A DNA stretch of 64,000 bases from Bacteroidales bacterium (GCA_017519185.1 JAFWSX010000001.1:1-64000), one strand, 5' to 3'; shown: positions 29,160 to 38,103, counted from the stretch's first letter. Program-made: numbers and translations. The notes: a model not told the origin generated them from the sequence alone.

Positions 29160-29271
29160 TCGCTGAAATGTAATTCGCTGGATACAAGCTTTCTAACGAA
29201 AGTCACCCTTCCGATATCGGGAGGGTGACTTTACTTTATCTACTGAAATACAAGTCGTTACATTTCAGCGA
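29160..29271. repeat. 14-bp inverted repeat enclosing a terminator hairpin
   Basis: TCGCTGAAATGTAA at 29160-29173 and its exact reverse complement at 29258-29271 flank the hairpin at 29199-29231. Confidence 0.8.
29199..29236 (+). terminator. Terminator between tRNA-Pro and the convergent thioredoxin-barrel gene
   Basis: Stem AAAGTCACCCT/AGGGTGACTTT with an inner GATATC loop and T-rich 3' side. A-rich sequence on the left gives T residues on the minus strand, so it may serve both directions. Confidence 0.75.
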
Positions 29272-29282
29272 CACTGTAAATC

Positions 29283-30173
29283 TCAGAAGCAGTATCCGAC
29301 CGTAAGGGTCAGCGCATTAGTCGACACCCGGTTCACAATGTCACCCTTGTTGAGGTTGAGGATGCCGAGATTGTAGGTGAGGCGGATGTCAAAGTCCTTG
29401 ATCTTGTAGCCAGCACCGAAACGGAAGCCGATGTCACCGGCACCTTTGACCTTCGGAGCGCTGTGGTAACCCCAGAAAGTACCTGCGAATCCGTATCCGT
29501 TGTCCAGCAGATAGAGTTCCAGATCAAGAGGTACGGCCAGAGTGAAAGAAGGAATGTATCCCGCAGCGCCCGGAGTGATTATTGCTTCAGCACCTGTGCG
29601 GAAAGCCACGAACTTGGTGGCACGATATCTTGCCGATCCGGCAATCACGATACCTGGCTTCACAGCTGCAGTGTCACTTGCAGACGTTATGGCTCCACCA
29701 AGAGCACTTTCGAACTCCCAGCCTTTCTTGAAGTTCTCACGGTCAGGAACGTTAATATATTTAACGCCGCCAAGAGCCTGCGAATTGCCGGCAAGCGTAC
29801 CGCTTTCTACCAGAAAATGAATGAACTCACCAGGCTGCATTGCGCCAAGATGGCGGCTTCTGACAAAACCGCTGCGGTCCAGCACAACAAAGTATGGAAT
29901 CTGTGTCTCTCTCTTGCAGAAACGCTCCTGGTAAGTGGCGCCAAGAGGAGTATCGACATCCACCAGCAGAACGTTGTAGTTGCTCATAGCCGAAGCAACT
30001 GAATCTACCGTGAAGACATTCTGCTTCATTGCCTCGCAAGGAGCGCACCAGTCTGCAGTGAAAATCATAAGCACCGGCTTGTCCTTCTCGGGAATGTATT
30101 TCTGAGATATTTTCTGCGCAAACGCCGTCACTGACAGCAAGCAGGCAAGTAAGATGGCTACGGTTTTTTTCAT
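29283..30173 (-). CDS. Thioredoxin-like domain fused to a barrel-like C-terminus
   Basis: 296 aa. Signal peptide MKKTVAILLACLLSVTAFAQ. Residues about 30-140 form a thioredoxin fold with FTADWCAPCEAMKQ (Cys-x-x-Cys near residue 46) and a cis-Pro segment (TQIPYFVVLD). Residues about 150-296 are short amphipathic strands (FRFGAGYKIKDFDIRLTYNL) ending in LTVGYCF, with terminal Phe as in outer-membrane barrels. I infer a periplasmic thiol domain tethered to the outer membrane. It follows the GH3 gene closely; an upstream ATG at 30185 that overlaps the GH3 stop (TAATG) is an alternative start. Confidence 0.72.
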   Translation of the reverse strand: MKKTVAILLACLLSVTAFAQKISQKYIPEKDKPVLMIFTADWCAPCEAMKQNVFTVDSVASAMSNYNVLLVDVDTPLGATYQERFCKRETQIPYFVVLDRSGFVRSRHLGAMQPGEFIHFLVESGTLAGNSQALGGVKYINVPDRENFKKGWEFESALGGAITSASDTAAVKPGIVIAGSARYRATKFVAFRTGAEAIITPGAAGYIPSFTLAVPLDLELYLLDNGYGFAGTFWGYHSAPKVKGAGDIGFRFGAGYKIKDFDIRLTYNLGILNLNKGDIVNRVSTNALTLTVGYCF

Positions 30174-30184
30174 AATATTGAACA

Positions 30185-32551
30185 TTACAAAGTTTCAGAG
30201 AAATAAACGGTACGTATCGGCATAGTTGCCGCATTTCCGGTGAGTTTGACAGCAGATTCGAGGCGGATGTCCATAGAAGATGAACCGACCTTCACGACGT
30301 AATTGCCGGGAGCGATGACCCACTGCCAGTCATCGAAATGTCCAAACTGCTGTGGAGACATTATCATCTTGACGGTCTTCATTTCTCCAGGCTGCAGACT
30401 TATGCGCTGGAAACCCTTGAGCTGTATGGGTTTGAGTTCTTGTGCGTCTGAAGTGGGAGAGACGTAGAGCTGGGCGATTTCGTCGCCTGCCACATCTCCT
30501 GCATTGCGGACATTGAAGCTGATCTCAATGGCTTTCGCAGAAGTAGATGCCTTGCGGGTCACCTGCAGGTTGGAATACTCGAATTTGGTGTAGCTCAGGC
30601 CAAAACCGAAAGGCCAGGCCACATCAGGATTCTGTTCGGTGGAGTAATTGTAGCAAAGAGGGCCTGTACCTTCCACTGCAGGATAGCTGACGGTGAGCTT
30701 TCCTGAAGGGTTAACTTTGCCGAGAAGGATATCGGCCACTGCATTTCCACCTTCCTCACCCGGATACCAGGCCTGGATGATGGCCGCACATTTGTCCTTG
30801 AGGTCTCCGATTACCTGCGCACGGCCGCCGAACATCACGAGGACAACCGGTTTGCCAGTTGCCACGAGGGCTTCCACAAAAGCTTCCTGGTCGCCGGGAA
30901 GACGGATGCCGCCACGGTCGCGGTTCTCACCGCACAGCAGCACGTTCTCACCCATTGCAGCCACTATCACATCACTTTCAGCAGCAGCTTCCAGAGCTTT
31001 GGCGTAGTCAGTCTCATCTGGACTTTCCACGCGGCGGCGCATAAAGTACCTCAACATCGCAGCGGCCCTTGAATCTCCGGCCGCGTTCTCGTCGAGAGCT
31101 GTTTCAGCCACCCAGTCGATGCCGCGGTTGTAAGTCAGGCTCATACCTGCAGGAAGTTTGCTCTGCATACCTGCAAGCAAGGTTATTATGTCCGGATTCA
31201 CGGGTTCTATGTCAACCCTGTTCCAGAAATATTTCATACTGTGGTATGTGTAGTCGCCCAGCATAGCCCAGTGCGAATTGGCATTGGGGCCGACCAGAGC
31301 CACCTTCAGATTGTTCTTGAGAGGCAGCACGCCGTCATTCTTGAGCAGAACCACTGACTGTGCGGCAAGGTCGTATGCGGTCTGGCGCTCTTCAGGAGTG
31401 TCGAAAACTATCCGGCCTTTTTCACAGAACTTGGGATTCTCGGCGAGAAGACCTGTGCGGGCCTTCATCGTAAGCACCCTCTTGACTGCCTTTTCGAAGG
31501 TTTCCATGCTCACCAGGCCGCTGTCAATGGCTGCCTGCAGATGTGAGAAGCAGGTTCCTTCAGAGAATTCCACTTCAGTGCCGGCATTGATGGCTGCGGC
31601 CGCCTTGCCTACATAGTCTCCACGCTCAAGCGGAATCTGGTTCACTGCACTGTAGTCGCTGACGAACATTCCGTCATAGCCGACATAGTCGCGCAGGATG
31701 TCGCCCATTATCTCCTTGTTGGCAACGCAATTGACTCCGTGCACGGCGTGGTAGCCGGTCATTACCGATTTGCTGCCGGCAATCCTGATCACGGCCTCGT
31801 GAGGCAGCAGTATTTCTTCCATAAGTTCTTTCTGCTCACTGTTTCCGCCACCGCCGTAGCCCAGAAAATGCTTGCTGGTCGCTGCGACTCCATTTTCAAG
31901 TCCGCCGTTCTGCAGACCCTGCACGAATGCGACGCCAAGGCGGGCAGTCAGATATGAGTCTTCTCCGAAACCTTCTTCAAGACGGTTGAAGGTCGGGTCG
32001 CGCACCACGTCAAGCATAGGAGAGAGTGCCAGGAAACCTCCGATCTTGCGCATATCCGCTGCAGTCTGTCTGGTTTTGAGTTCCACAAGCTCGGGATTCC
32101 ACGAACCCGCATAGCAGATCTGCTGGGGATATGCAGTCGCGCCCATAGTAGCTATACCGCTGATGACTTCATCGTGAAAGAGGGCGGGGATGCCGCTCGG
32201 TGTGTGGTGAATCAGCCAGTCTTGAAGCTCAGCCACCATATCCCGCAGGTTTTCGGGATCGCGGACGTCACCGCTGCCGTACTGGCAGAAATGGCCGATT
32301 CCATCGGGAATTTTTTCCTCGCAGAGGGCGGGGTCAAGATGGCCGTCAGGACCCATCAGTTCGCCGGGACGGATGCCGTACAACTGGGCGATGCGCTCCT
32401 CCTGAGTCATCTTGTCATATAGGGCATTTACTATTTTATCAGTCTTGGATGTTGCAAGAGGCTGGTCGGTTGCGGCAAGTTTGAACTGTACTTTAGGACC
32501 GCAAGAGGCTGCAAGCAACACTGTCATAAGCATAACAATATACTTTTTCAT
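30185..32551 (-). CDS. Glycoside hydrolase family 3 lipoprotein (beta-glucosidase-like)
   Basis: 788 aa. Lipoprotein signal ends LLAASC (Cys17). GH3 N-terminal barrel with the catalytic nucleophile in GMFVSDYSAV (Asp near residue 298), then the C-terminal GH3 domain (VLLKNDGVLPLKN, about 400), then a fibronectin type III-like domain near the end (GDVAGDEIAQLYVSP). Such enzymes release terminal glucose or xylose in the periplasm or at the surface; the exact sugar cannot be told. Length is normal for a BglX-like enzyme. The ATG at 32551 is chosen; the frame extends upstream without family character. Confidence 0.94.
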   Translation of the reverse strand: MKKYIVMLMTVLLAASCGPKVQFKLAATDQPLATSKTDKIVNALYDKMTQEERIAQLYGIRPGELMGPDGHLDPALCEEKIPDGIGHFCQYGSGDVRDPENLRDMVAELQDWLIHHTPSGIPALFHDEVISGIATMGATAYPQQICYAGSWNPELVELKTRQTAADMRKIGGFLALSPMLDVVRDPTFNRLEEGFGEDSYLTARLGVAFVQGLQNGGLENGVAATSKHFLGYGGGGNSEQKELMEEILLPHEAVIRIAGSKSVMTGYHAVHGVNCVANKEIMGDILRDYVGYDGMFVSDYSAVNQIPLERGDYVGKAAAAINAGTEVEFSEGTCFSHLQAAIDSGLVSMETFEKAVKRVLTMKARTGLLAENPKFCEKGRIVFDTPEERQTAYDLAAQSVVLLKNDGVLPLKNNLKVALVGPNANSHWAMLGDYTYHSMKYFWNRVDIEPVNPDIITLLAGMQSKLPAGMSLTYNRGIDWVAETALDENAAGDSRAAAMLRYFMRRRVESPDETDYAKALEAAAESDVIVAAMGENVLLCGENRDRGGIRLPGDQEAFVEALVATGKPVVLVMFGGRAQVIGDLKDKCAAIIQAWYPGEEGGNAVADILLGKVNPSGKLTVSYPAVEGTGPLCYNYSTEQNPDVAWPFGFGLSYTKFEYSNLQVTRKASTSAKAIEISFNVRNAGDVAGDEIAQLYVSPTSDAQELKPIQLKGFQRISLQPGEMKTVKMIMSPQQFGHFDDWQWVIAPGNYVVKVGSSSMDIRLESAVKLTGNAATMPIRTVYFSETL

Positions 32552-32571
32552 ATTATCACTGTAATTTGGCG

Positions 32572-32579
32572 CAAATATA
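32572..32579 (-). promoter_or_regulatory. -7 promoter box for the GH3 gene
   Basis: TATATTTG on the minus strand, 20 nt before the ATG at 32551. Confidence 0.6.
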
Positions 32580-32608
32580 TGAAATTTCGATGGGCAATAA
32601 CGTAAAGA

Positions 32609-32633
32609 GCCGCTCTTGTTGGTTAAGAGCGGC
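32609..32633 (-). terminator. Probable terminator of gcvH
   Basis: Perfect 9-bp stem GCCGCTCTT/AAGAGCGGC with a 7-nt loop. On the minus strand it is followed by a short, weak T-run. Confidence 0.6.
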
Positions 32634-32663
32634 CCTAAACACACATCACATTTGATTAAAAAA

Positions 32664-33038
32664 TCAGATTATTTCCTTGTACTGAACAGCACTCAGAAGC
32701 TTATCAAATTCCGAAAGGTCGGAGCATTTGATCTTAATCATCCATCCCTGACCATAGGGATCGCTGTTGACCAGCTCGGGAGCGCCTTCCAACTCTTCAT
32801 TCAACTCCAGCACCTCACCGCTCATCGGCATATATGCCTCCGCAACCGTCTTCACAGCCTCTATGTCACCGAATTTCTCACCTTTTGCGAGAGTCTCGCC
32901 GACCGTGGTAATGTCTACAAAAACAATGTCGCCAAGCTCGCTCTGCGCGAAGTCGGTGATACCGACTGTGGCTACATCGCCATCGAGCATAACCCACTCG
33001 TGGTCTTCAGTGTATTTCAGTGTCTCAGGAATGTTCAT
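32664..33038 (-). CDS. gcvH: Glycine cleavage system H protein
   Basis: 124 aa lipoyl carrier that moves the methylamine group between the P and T proteins of glycine cleavage. The lipoylated lysine lies in DIEAVKTVAEAYMPMSGEV (about residue 62). The ATG at 33038 matches the family start (MNIPETLKYTEDHEWV); an in-frame ATG at 33047 is possible. gcvT and gcvP are not in the window, so it may also serve lipoyl relay. Confidence 0.95.
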   Translation of the reverse strand: MNIPETLKYTEDHEWVMLDGDVATVGITDFAQSELGDIVFVDITTVGETLAKGEKFGDIEAVKTVAEAYMPMSGEVLELNEELEGAPELVNSDPYGQGWMIKIKCSDLSEFDKLLSAVQYKEII

Positions 33039-33064
33039 GTCTAGCATTTATCGCTTGTACCGAG

Positions 33065-33095
33065 CAAATATAATAATAAAGTTTTTATTATCAAA
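33065..33095 (-). promoter_or_regulatory. Promoter of gcvH
   Basis: On the minus strand: TTTG (33095-33092), 19-nt spacer, TATATTTG (33072-33065); full consensus. The -33 box overlaps the ruvA stop region. Confidence 0.75.
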
Positions 33096-33681
33096 GCATT
33101 TTCAACGCTTGTTTTATCAATTCCTCCAAAGAAGCGTCTTTATTGTCTTTGACAATCTTGTCGAGAACCTTTTCTACAGCAGCTTTCGGGAAGCCGAGCA
33201 GTACGAGTGCGGTGGCTGCTTCCTCGCGGTTCGGATTGCCCTGTGCCCCTATGAAGCTTGCATCCTTGCCGCCACCCTTGACTATCTTGTCCTTGAGCTC
33301 AAGCACCATCCTCTGGGCGCTTTTCAGCCCGATGCCTTTGATGCTCTTGATTTTGTTTATGTCTTCGGCCACGATGGCTGCGCTGAGTTCGTCGCTTGTC
33401 ATCGAAGAGAGTACCATACGCGCGGTTGACGGACCGACGCCGCTCACCGATATCAGAAGCTCGAAGAGACTACGCTCGTCCTTTGTGCTGAAGCCGAAAA
33501 ATCCCTCGTCGTCTTCACGCAGATAGTGGTACAGGTATACCTTGACCTCAGATCCCACCTTGCTTTCGAGGGCGGAATAGGTCTGAAGGCTGATGAGTAT
33601 GCGATAGCCGAATCCACCTGCCTCGACAACCGCCTGTGCCGGGTTCAGTTCTTCCAGACGGCCTTTAACATAATCGTACAT
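33091..33681 (-). CDS. ruvA: Holliday junction DNA helicase subunit RuvA
   Basis: 196 aa. Domain I OB-fold (MYDYVKGRLEELNPAQAVVE), helix-hairpin-helix motifs in domain II (LLISVSGVGPSTARMVLS and IKSIKGIGLKSAQRMVLEL), and the domain III C-terminus (LGFPKAAVEKVLDKI) that contacts RuvB. Works with RuvB on branch migration; ruvB lies about 17 kb away in this window. Confidence 0.96.
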   Translation of the reverse strand: MYDYVKGRLEELNPAQAVVEAGGFGYRILISLQTYSALESKVGSEVKVYLYHYLREDDEGFFGFSTKDERSLFELLISVSGVGPSTARMVLSSMTSDELSAAIVAEDINKIKSIKGIGLKSAQRMVLELKDKIVKGGGKDASFIGAQGNPNREEAATALVLLGFPKAAVEKVLDKIVKDNKDASLEELIKQALKML

Positions 33682-33716
33682 AAACGTTTAATAATGGTTA
33701 TGAAAACATTCTAACA

Positions 33717-33724
33717 CAAAAATA
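33717..33724 (-). promoter_or_regulatory. -7 promoter box for ruvA
   Basis: TATTTTTG on the minus strand, 35 nt before the ruvA ATG; only 3 bp from the divergent sufS box. Confidence 0.5.
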
Positions 33725-33727
33725 TAT

Positions 33728-33735
33728 TATTTTTG
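33728..33735 (+). promoter_or_regulatory. -7 promoter box for the sufS operon
   Basis: TATTTTTG on the plus strand, 35 nt before the sufS ATG. Confidence 0.55.
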
Positions 33736-33770
33736 CGGAATTACGGCAACACTCGCCTAACGCCAGACAG

Positions 33771-34994
33771 ATGGATAAAGCCACAGCAAACTTCAGAAGC
33801 CACTTCCCGGCACTCTCCCAACAGGTCTACGGCAAGCCGCTGGTCTATTTCGACAATGCGGCCACCAGCCAGAAACCTGACTGTGTCATCGAGATGCTGG
33901 AGAGAATGAACGCCGAGGCCTGCGCCAACGTTCACCGTGCCGTACACCGTCTGGCCCTGGATGCCACAGACCTTTATCAACACGGGCGCGAGGCAGCGGC
34001 AGCCTTCATCGGCGCACCTGCCGACGAAGTGATTTTCACTAGCGGCACTACTGCCGCCATAAACCTTGTGGCAAGCTGCTATACCCGCGTCAACCTGAAA
34101 AAGGGTGACAGCATCCTCATCACTGAGGGTGAGCATCACTCTAACCTGGTACCCTGGCAGTTGGCCTGCGACATCTACGGTATAAACCTCATAGTGACAC
34201 CTTTGGCCGAAGACGGTACTCTCGATATGGAGACTTTCCGCCATCAGCTCGAAAACGGCGTGAAACTGGTGGCAGTTGCCCATATGACCAACGTGCTTGG
34301 AGTGGAGAATCCGCTGCGCGAGATTATTGACACTGCTCACGCTGCCGGAGCCGTAGTTCTTGTGGACGGCGCCCAGGGCATAGTCCACAGCCGTCTGGAC
34401 GTGAAGAGCCTTGACTGCGACTTCTATGCTTTCTCCGGCCATAAGATCTATGCTCCGACCGGCATCGGAATCCTTTATGGCAAACGCGAACTGCTCGAGC
34501 AGATGCCGCCGTATATGGGCGGAGGTGATATGGTAGACCGAGTTTCGTTCGAAAAGACGACCTACGGTCCGCTGCCGCTGAAGTTCGAGGCCGGCACACA
34601 GAACATCTCTGCAGCTGCCTGCCTGGCACCGGCGATGAAACTGGCACGGGAAGTGCAGGAAAACGCCGCTCTGCAGGCCGCCGCCGAGGCCACCGAACGC
34701 AAGATGGCCGAACAGCTCGCCACGATAGACGGCTTGTATTGTCCGAGTATTGCCAATCCGCTGCGCAGGGGCATATTCAGCTTCTGCATCGAAGGTGTGC
34801 ATCCGGCCGACGCTGCGCAGATAATGGACAAGATGGGAGTGGCCGTACGCACCGGTTTTATGTGCGCCGAGCCGCTGATAAGGAAATATTCCGAACACGG
34901 AATGATGCGTGCTTCGCTTATGCCCTACAACACGCCAGAAGAGGTAGATATTTTTATCACCGCCTTGAAGCGTGCTGTAAAAATGTTGAGATAG
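33771..34994 (+). CDS. sufS: Cysteine desulfurase SufS
   Basis: 407 aa PLP enzyme that takes sulfur from cysteine for Fe-S cluster assembly. The PLP lysine is in FSGHKIYAPTG (about residue 226), the substrate-binding region is EGEHHSNLVPWQ, and the persulfide cysteine is in RTGFMCAEPL (about residue 365). First gene of a tight operon with sufE, sufT-like, folK and glyS; the scaffold genes sufBCD are not adjacent. Confidence 0.96.
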   Translation: MDKATANFRSHFPALSQQVYGKPLVYFDNAATSQKPDCVIEMLERMNAEACANVHRAVHRLALDATDLYQHGREAAAAFIGAPADEVIFTSGTTAAINLVASCYTRVNLKKGDSILITEGEHHSNLVPWQLACDIYGINLIVTPLAEDGTLDMETFRHQLENGVKLVAVAHMTNVLGVENPLREIIDTAHAAGAVVLVDGAQGIVHSRLDVKSLDCDFYAFSGHKIYAPTGIGILYGKRELLEQMPPYMGGGDMVDRVSFEKTTYGPLPLKFEAGTQNISAAACLAPAMKLAREVQENAALQAAAEATERKMAEQLATIDGLYCPSIANPLRRGIFSFCIEGVHPADAAQIMDKMGVAVRTGFMCAEPLIRKYSEHGMMRASLMPYNTPEEVDIFITALKRAVKMLR

Positions 34995-34997
34995 ACG

Positions 34998-35432
34998 ATG
35001 ACTATTGAAGAGATAACAGAACAGATCGTTGAGGAATTCTCGGTGTTCGACGAGTGGCTCGACAAGTATGAGTACCTGATCGAGACCGGACGTCAGTTGC
35101 CTGCCATCGACGAGGAGGCCAAGACCACAGACAACCTTATAGAAGGCTGCCAGTCAAGAGTTTGGCTGGACTGCAAGGAGAAAGACGGCAAACTCTGGTT
35201 CAGCGCTGACAGCGACGCCGTCATCACCAAGGGCATCATTTCCCTGCTGATCAGGGTGTTCGACGGACAGAAGCCCGAAGACATCGTGGCAGCAGATCTC
35301 TCCTTCATCGATGCCATCGGGCTGCGCGACAACCTGTCGCCCACCCGCGCCAACGGTCTGCACTCGATGATAACGAAAATAAAAGCCTATGCGCTTGCCT
35401 TTTTGCAGAAAGAAGAAGATGAACACAAATAA
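34998..35432 (+). CDS. sufE: Cysteine desulfuration protein SufE
   Basis: 144 aa. Accepts sulfur from SufS on the cysteine of LIEGCQSRVWL (about residue 51). The family is clear along its length (DEWLDKYEYLIETGRQLP at the start, LSPTRANGLHSMITKIKA at the end). Starts 3 nt after the sufS stop and overlaps the next gene by 14 nt. Confidence 0.95.
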   Translation: MTIEEITEQIVEEFSVFDEWLDKYEYLIETGRQLPAIDEEAKTTDNLIEGCQSRVWLDCKEKDGKLWFSADSDAVITKGIISLLIRVFDGQKPEDIVAADLSFIDAIGLRDNLSPTRANGLHSMITKIKAYALAFLQKEEDEHK

Positions 35433-35736
35433 AACGGTCCTTGAAGCCAATATCGTTATGGCTCTCCGCCAGGTCTATGACCCGGAGATTCCTGTCAATG
35501 TATATGATCTGGGGCTGATTTACGAAATAAAGGTCGACGAAGACAACAAGGTCGACATCAAGATGACGCTCACGGCGCCTAACTGCCCCATCGCCGACAT
35601 TGTGGTGGAAAGTGTGGCAACTGCAGTGCGCGATGTCCCCGGGGTCACTGACGTGGCCATCGAACTGGTGTTCGAGCCCGAATGGGACAAGGATATGATG
35701 AGTGACGAAGCCAAGCTGGAGTTGGGATTGCTATGA
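35419..35736 (+). CDS. MIP18/SufT-family Fe-S assembly protein (DUF59)
   Basis: 105 aa. Motifs VYDPEIPVNVYDLGLIYEI and MTLTAPNCPIADIV define the DUF59 family. Next to sufS and sufE it most likely acts as SufT, a helper in Fe-S maturation. The ATG at 35419 lies within the end of sufE; an upstream in-frame ATG at 35389 would overlap more. Its stop overlaps folK by 4 nt (ATGA). Confidence 0.92.
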   Translation: MNTNKTVLEANIVMALRQVYDPEIPVNVYDLGLIYEIKVDEDNKVDIKMTLTAPNCPIADIVVESVATAVRDVPGVTDVAIELVFEPEWDKDMMSDEAKLELGLL

Positions 35737-36164
35737 TTTATCTGCTGCTGGGAACGGATATGGGCGACAGACAGGCCAATCTGGGACGTGCGAGGGAACT
35801 TCTCGCAAAGGAACTCGGAGTGGAACTGATGTGCTCGGGTGTGCTTGAGACCGAAGCCTTCGGTTTCGACGGTCCTGCCTTCCTCAACCAGGCGGTTGCT
35901 TTCGACTGTGATTTCGAGCCATATGACCTGCTGCACCGTTGCCAGGCGGTTGAGGTTGCGATGGGTCGCAAGCCCCACAAGGCCTGCTATGACGCCGATG
36001 GACGCCGCATCTACGAACCACGCATCATTGACATCGACATCCTGCACCTGAACGGTTTGGTGATGGACGATCCGGACCTCACAATTCCTCACAAACAGGT
36101 GTTCCAGCGCCCTTTTGTGAACCAGATCCTTCAAAAATTCACAATACCGACAATAATCAATTAA
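35733..36164 (+). CDS. folK: Dihydropterin pyrophosphokinase (HPPK)
   Basis: 143 aa; transfers pyrophosphate to 6-hydroxymethyl-dihydropterin in folate synthesis. Signature RRIYEPRIIDIDILHLNG with the metal-binding Asp pair, and the C-terminal IPHKQVFQRPFV. Translationally coupled to the preceding gene. Confidence 0.95.
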   Translation: MIYLLLGTDMGDRQANLGRARELLAKELGVELMCSGVLETEAFGFDGPAFLNQAVAFDCDFEPYDLLHRCQAVEVAMGRKPHKACYDADGRRIYEPRIIDIDILHLNGLVMDDPDLTIPHKQVFQRPFVNQILQKFTIPTIIN

Positions 36165-36170
36165 ACAAAT

Positions 36171-37709
36171 ATGACACAAGAAGAAGTTTTCAAAAACCTG
36201 ACAGCTCACTGCAAAGAATACGGTTTCGTGTTCCAGAGCAGCGAGATTTATGACGGTCTGAGCGCCGTATACGATTACGGCCAGAATGGTGTAGAACTCA
36301 AGAACAACATCAAGAGATACTGGTGGGAAGCAATGACCCGCCTCCACGAGAACATCGTGGGCATCGACAGCGCCATCTTCATGCACCCCCGCATCTGGGA
36401 AGCTAGCGGCCACGTAGCTGCTTTCAACGACCCTCTGATCGACAACCGCGACTCCAAGAAGCGCTACCGCGCTGACGTGCTGATCGAGGAATATCTCGCC
36501 AAACTGGAAGACAAGATCAAGAAGGAAGTGGAGAAAGGCCGCAAGAAATTCGGCGAGAGCTTCGACGAGGCTCAGTTCCTTGCAACCAACCCCAATGTCC
36601 TCCGTACCCAGGCCAAATGGGACGAAGTCCACAACCGTATGGTCAAAGCCCTCAACGACAATGACTTGAACGAGATGAGGCAGATCATCATCGACAGTGA
36701 CATCGTCTGCCCGATCAGCGGCACCAAAAACTGGACTGAAGTGCGCAAGTTCAACCTGATGTTCTCAACCCAGCTTGGCAACATCAGCGGCGAGGACGGC
36801 ACCATCTACCTGCGTCCCGAGACTGCACAGGGTATCTTTGTAAACTACCTCAACGTGCAGAAGACCGGCCGTATGAAGATTCCGTTCGGCATCGCACAGA
36901 TAGGAAAAGCCTTCCGCAACGAGATAGTAGCACGCCAGTTCATTTTCCGTATGAGGGAATTCGAGCAGATGGAGATGCAGTTCTTCATCCAGCCCGGCAC
37001 CGAACTCGACTGGTTCGCAAAATGGAAGGAAACACGTCTGAAATGGCATAAGGCTATGGGTCTGGGAGACGAGAAATACCGCTTCCACGACCACGACAAG
37101 CTGGCTCACTACGCCAACGCAGCCACAGACATCGAGTTTGAGTTCCCCTTCGGCTTCAAGGAGCTTGAGGGAATCCACTCTCGCACCGACTTCGACCTCG
37201 GCAACCACCAGAAATACAGCGGCCGCAAGATCCAGTATTTCGACCCTGAGAAGAACGAAAACTACACTCCGTATGTCATCGAAACTTCTATCGGCCTGGA
37301 CCGCTGCTTCCTCGCAGTGCTCTCAAGCTCATACCACGAGGAGAAGCTGGAGAACGGCGAAGAGCGCGTAGTGCTGAGCATTCCTGCCGCCCTGGCACCC
37401 GTGAAGGCTGCTGTGCTCCCTCTTGTAAAGAAAGACGGCCTGCCCGAGAAAGCCCGTGAAATACTTGACATCCTCAAGTATGACTTCAACTGCCAGTATG
37501 ACGAAAAAGACTCTATCGGCAAGCGTTACCGCCGCCAGGATGCCATCGGAACTCCTTTCTGCATCACCATAGACCACGATACACTGAATGATAACTGCGT
37601 CACCATCCGCGAACGCGACAGTATGAGGCAGGAGCGCGTCGCCATCGACAAACTGCACGGCATCCTGCAAAGCCAAACTTCGATGACCAGTTTGCTTGTT
37701 AAAAACTAA
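36171..37709 (+). CDS. glyS: Glycyl-tRNA synthetase (dimeric type)
   Basis: 512 aa class II synthetase of the single-chain type also found in archaea and eukaryotes. Motif 2 region FRNEIVARQFIFRMREFEQM (about residue 245), motif 3 VIETSIGLDRCFLAVL (about 368), anticodon-binding domain from about 400. Last gene of the sufS-sufE-sufT-folK unit by spacing (6 nt after folK). Confidence 0.96.
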   Translation: MTQEEVFKNLTAHCKEYGFVFQSSEIYDGLSAVYDYGQNGVELKNNIKRYWWEAMTRLHENIVGIDSAIFMHPRIWEASGHVAAFNDPLIDNRDSKKRYRADVLIEEYLAKLEDKIKKEVEKGRKKFGESFDEAQFLATNPNVLRTQAKWDEVHNRMVKALNDNDLNEMRQIIIDSDIVCPISGTKNWTEVRKFNLMFSTQLGNISGEDGTIYLRPETAQGIFVNYLNVQKTGRMKIPFGIAQIGKAFRNEIVARQFIFRMREFEQMEMQFFIQPGTELDWFAKWKETRLKWHKAMGLGDEKYRFHDHDKLAHYANAATDIEFEFPFGFKELEGIHSRTDFDLGNHQKYSGRKIQYFDPEKNENYTPYVIETSIGLDRCFLAVLSSSYHEEKLENGEERVVLSIPAALAPVKAAVLPLVKKDGLPEKAREILDILKYDFNCQYDEKDSIGKRYRRQDAIGTPFCITIDHDTLNDNCVTIRERDSMRQERVAIDKLHGILQSQTSMTSLLVKN

Positions 37710-37718
37710 TTTGTTTTT

Positions 37719-37726
37719 TAATTTTG
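37719..37726 (+). promoter_or_regulatory. Promoter of the YegP-like gene
   Basis: TAATTTTG (37719-37726) preceded at a 20-nt spacing by CTTG; it is 41 nt before the ATG. Confidence 0.6.
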
Positions 37727-37767
37727 TAGAAATCGACTATAAACTAACCAATTAAATAACTAAACAA

Positions 37768-38103
37768 ATGGGCAAATTCGTTATCAAGCTCCGCACAAAC
37801 GGAGACGTTCAGTTCGACCTCAAGGCCGCCAACGGCCAGGTGATCCTTACCAGCCAGGGCTACAAATCAATGGACGGTTGCCTCAACGGCATCGCTTCTG
37901 TAAAGAAAAACAGCCTTGATGATGCTCGTTTCGAGCGCAAACAGGCCAAGAACGGCAAACCTTACTTCAACCTGGTTGCTACCAACGGTCAGGTGATCGG
38001 CACCAGCGAAATGTATTCCAACAATGCCAACATGGAGAACGGTATCGCTTCTGTAAAGAAGAATGCCCCGACTGCAGAAATCGTTGACAAGACCAAAGAG
38101 TAA
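37768..38103 (+). CDS. YegP-family protein (two DUF1508 repeats)
   Basis: 111 aa made of two tandem copies of the same about 48-residue unit: FVIKLRTNGDVQFDLKAANG... and FERKQAKNGKPYFNLVATNG..., each ending NGIASVKKN. No signal peptide, so cytosolic. Function unknown. It has its own promoter and terminator, as for an independently expressed small protein. Confidence 0.93.
   Translation: MGKFVIKLRTNGDVQFDLKAANGQVILTSQGYKSMDGCLNGIASVKKNSLDDARFERKQAKNGKPYFNLVATNGQVIGTSEMYSNNANMENGIASVKKNAPTAEIVDKTKE

Noticed and set aside
29130..29160. Integration (att) site at the 3' end of tRNA-Pro
   Set aside because: No second copy of the tRNA end and no integrase or mobile genes nearby.
33741..34898. Long open frame on the minus strand opposite sufS
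   Set aside because: Antisense shadow of a well-conserved sufS.
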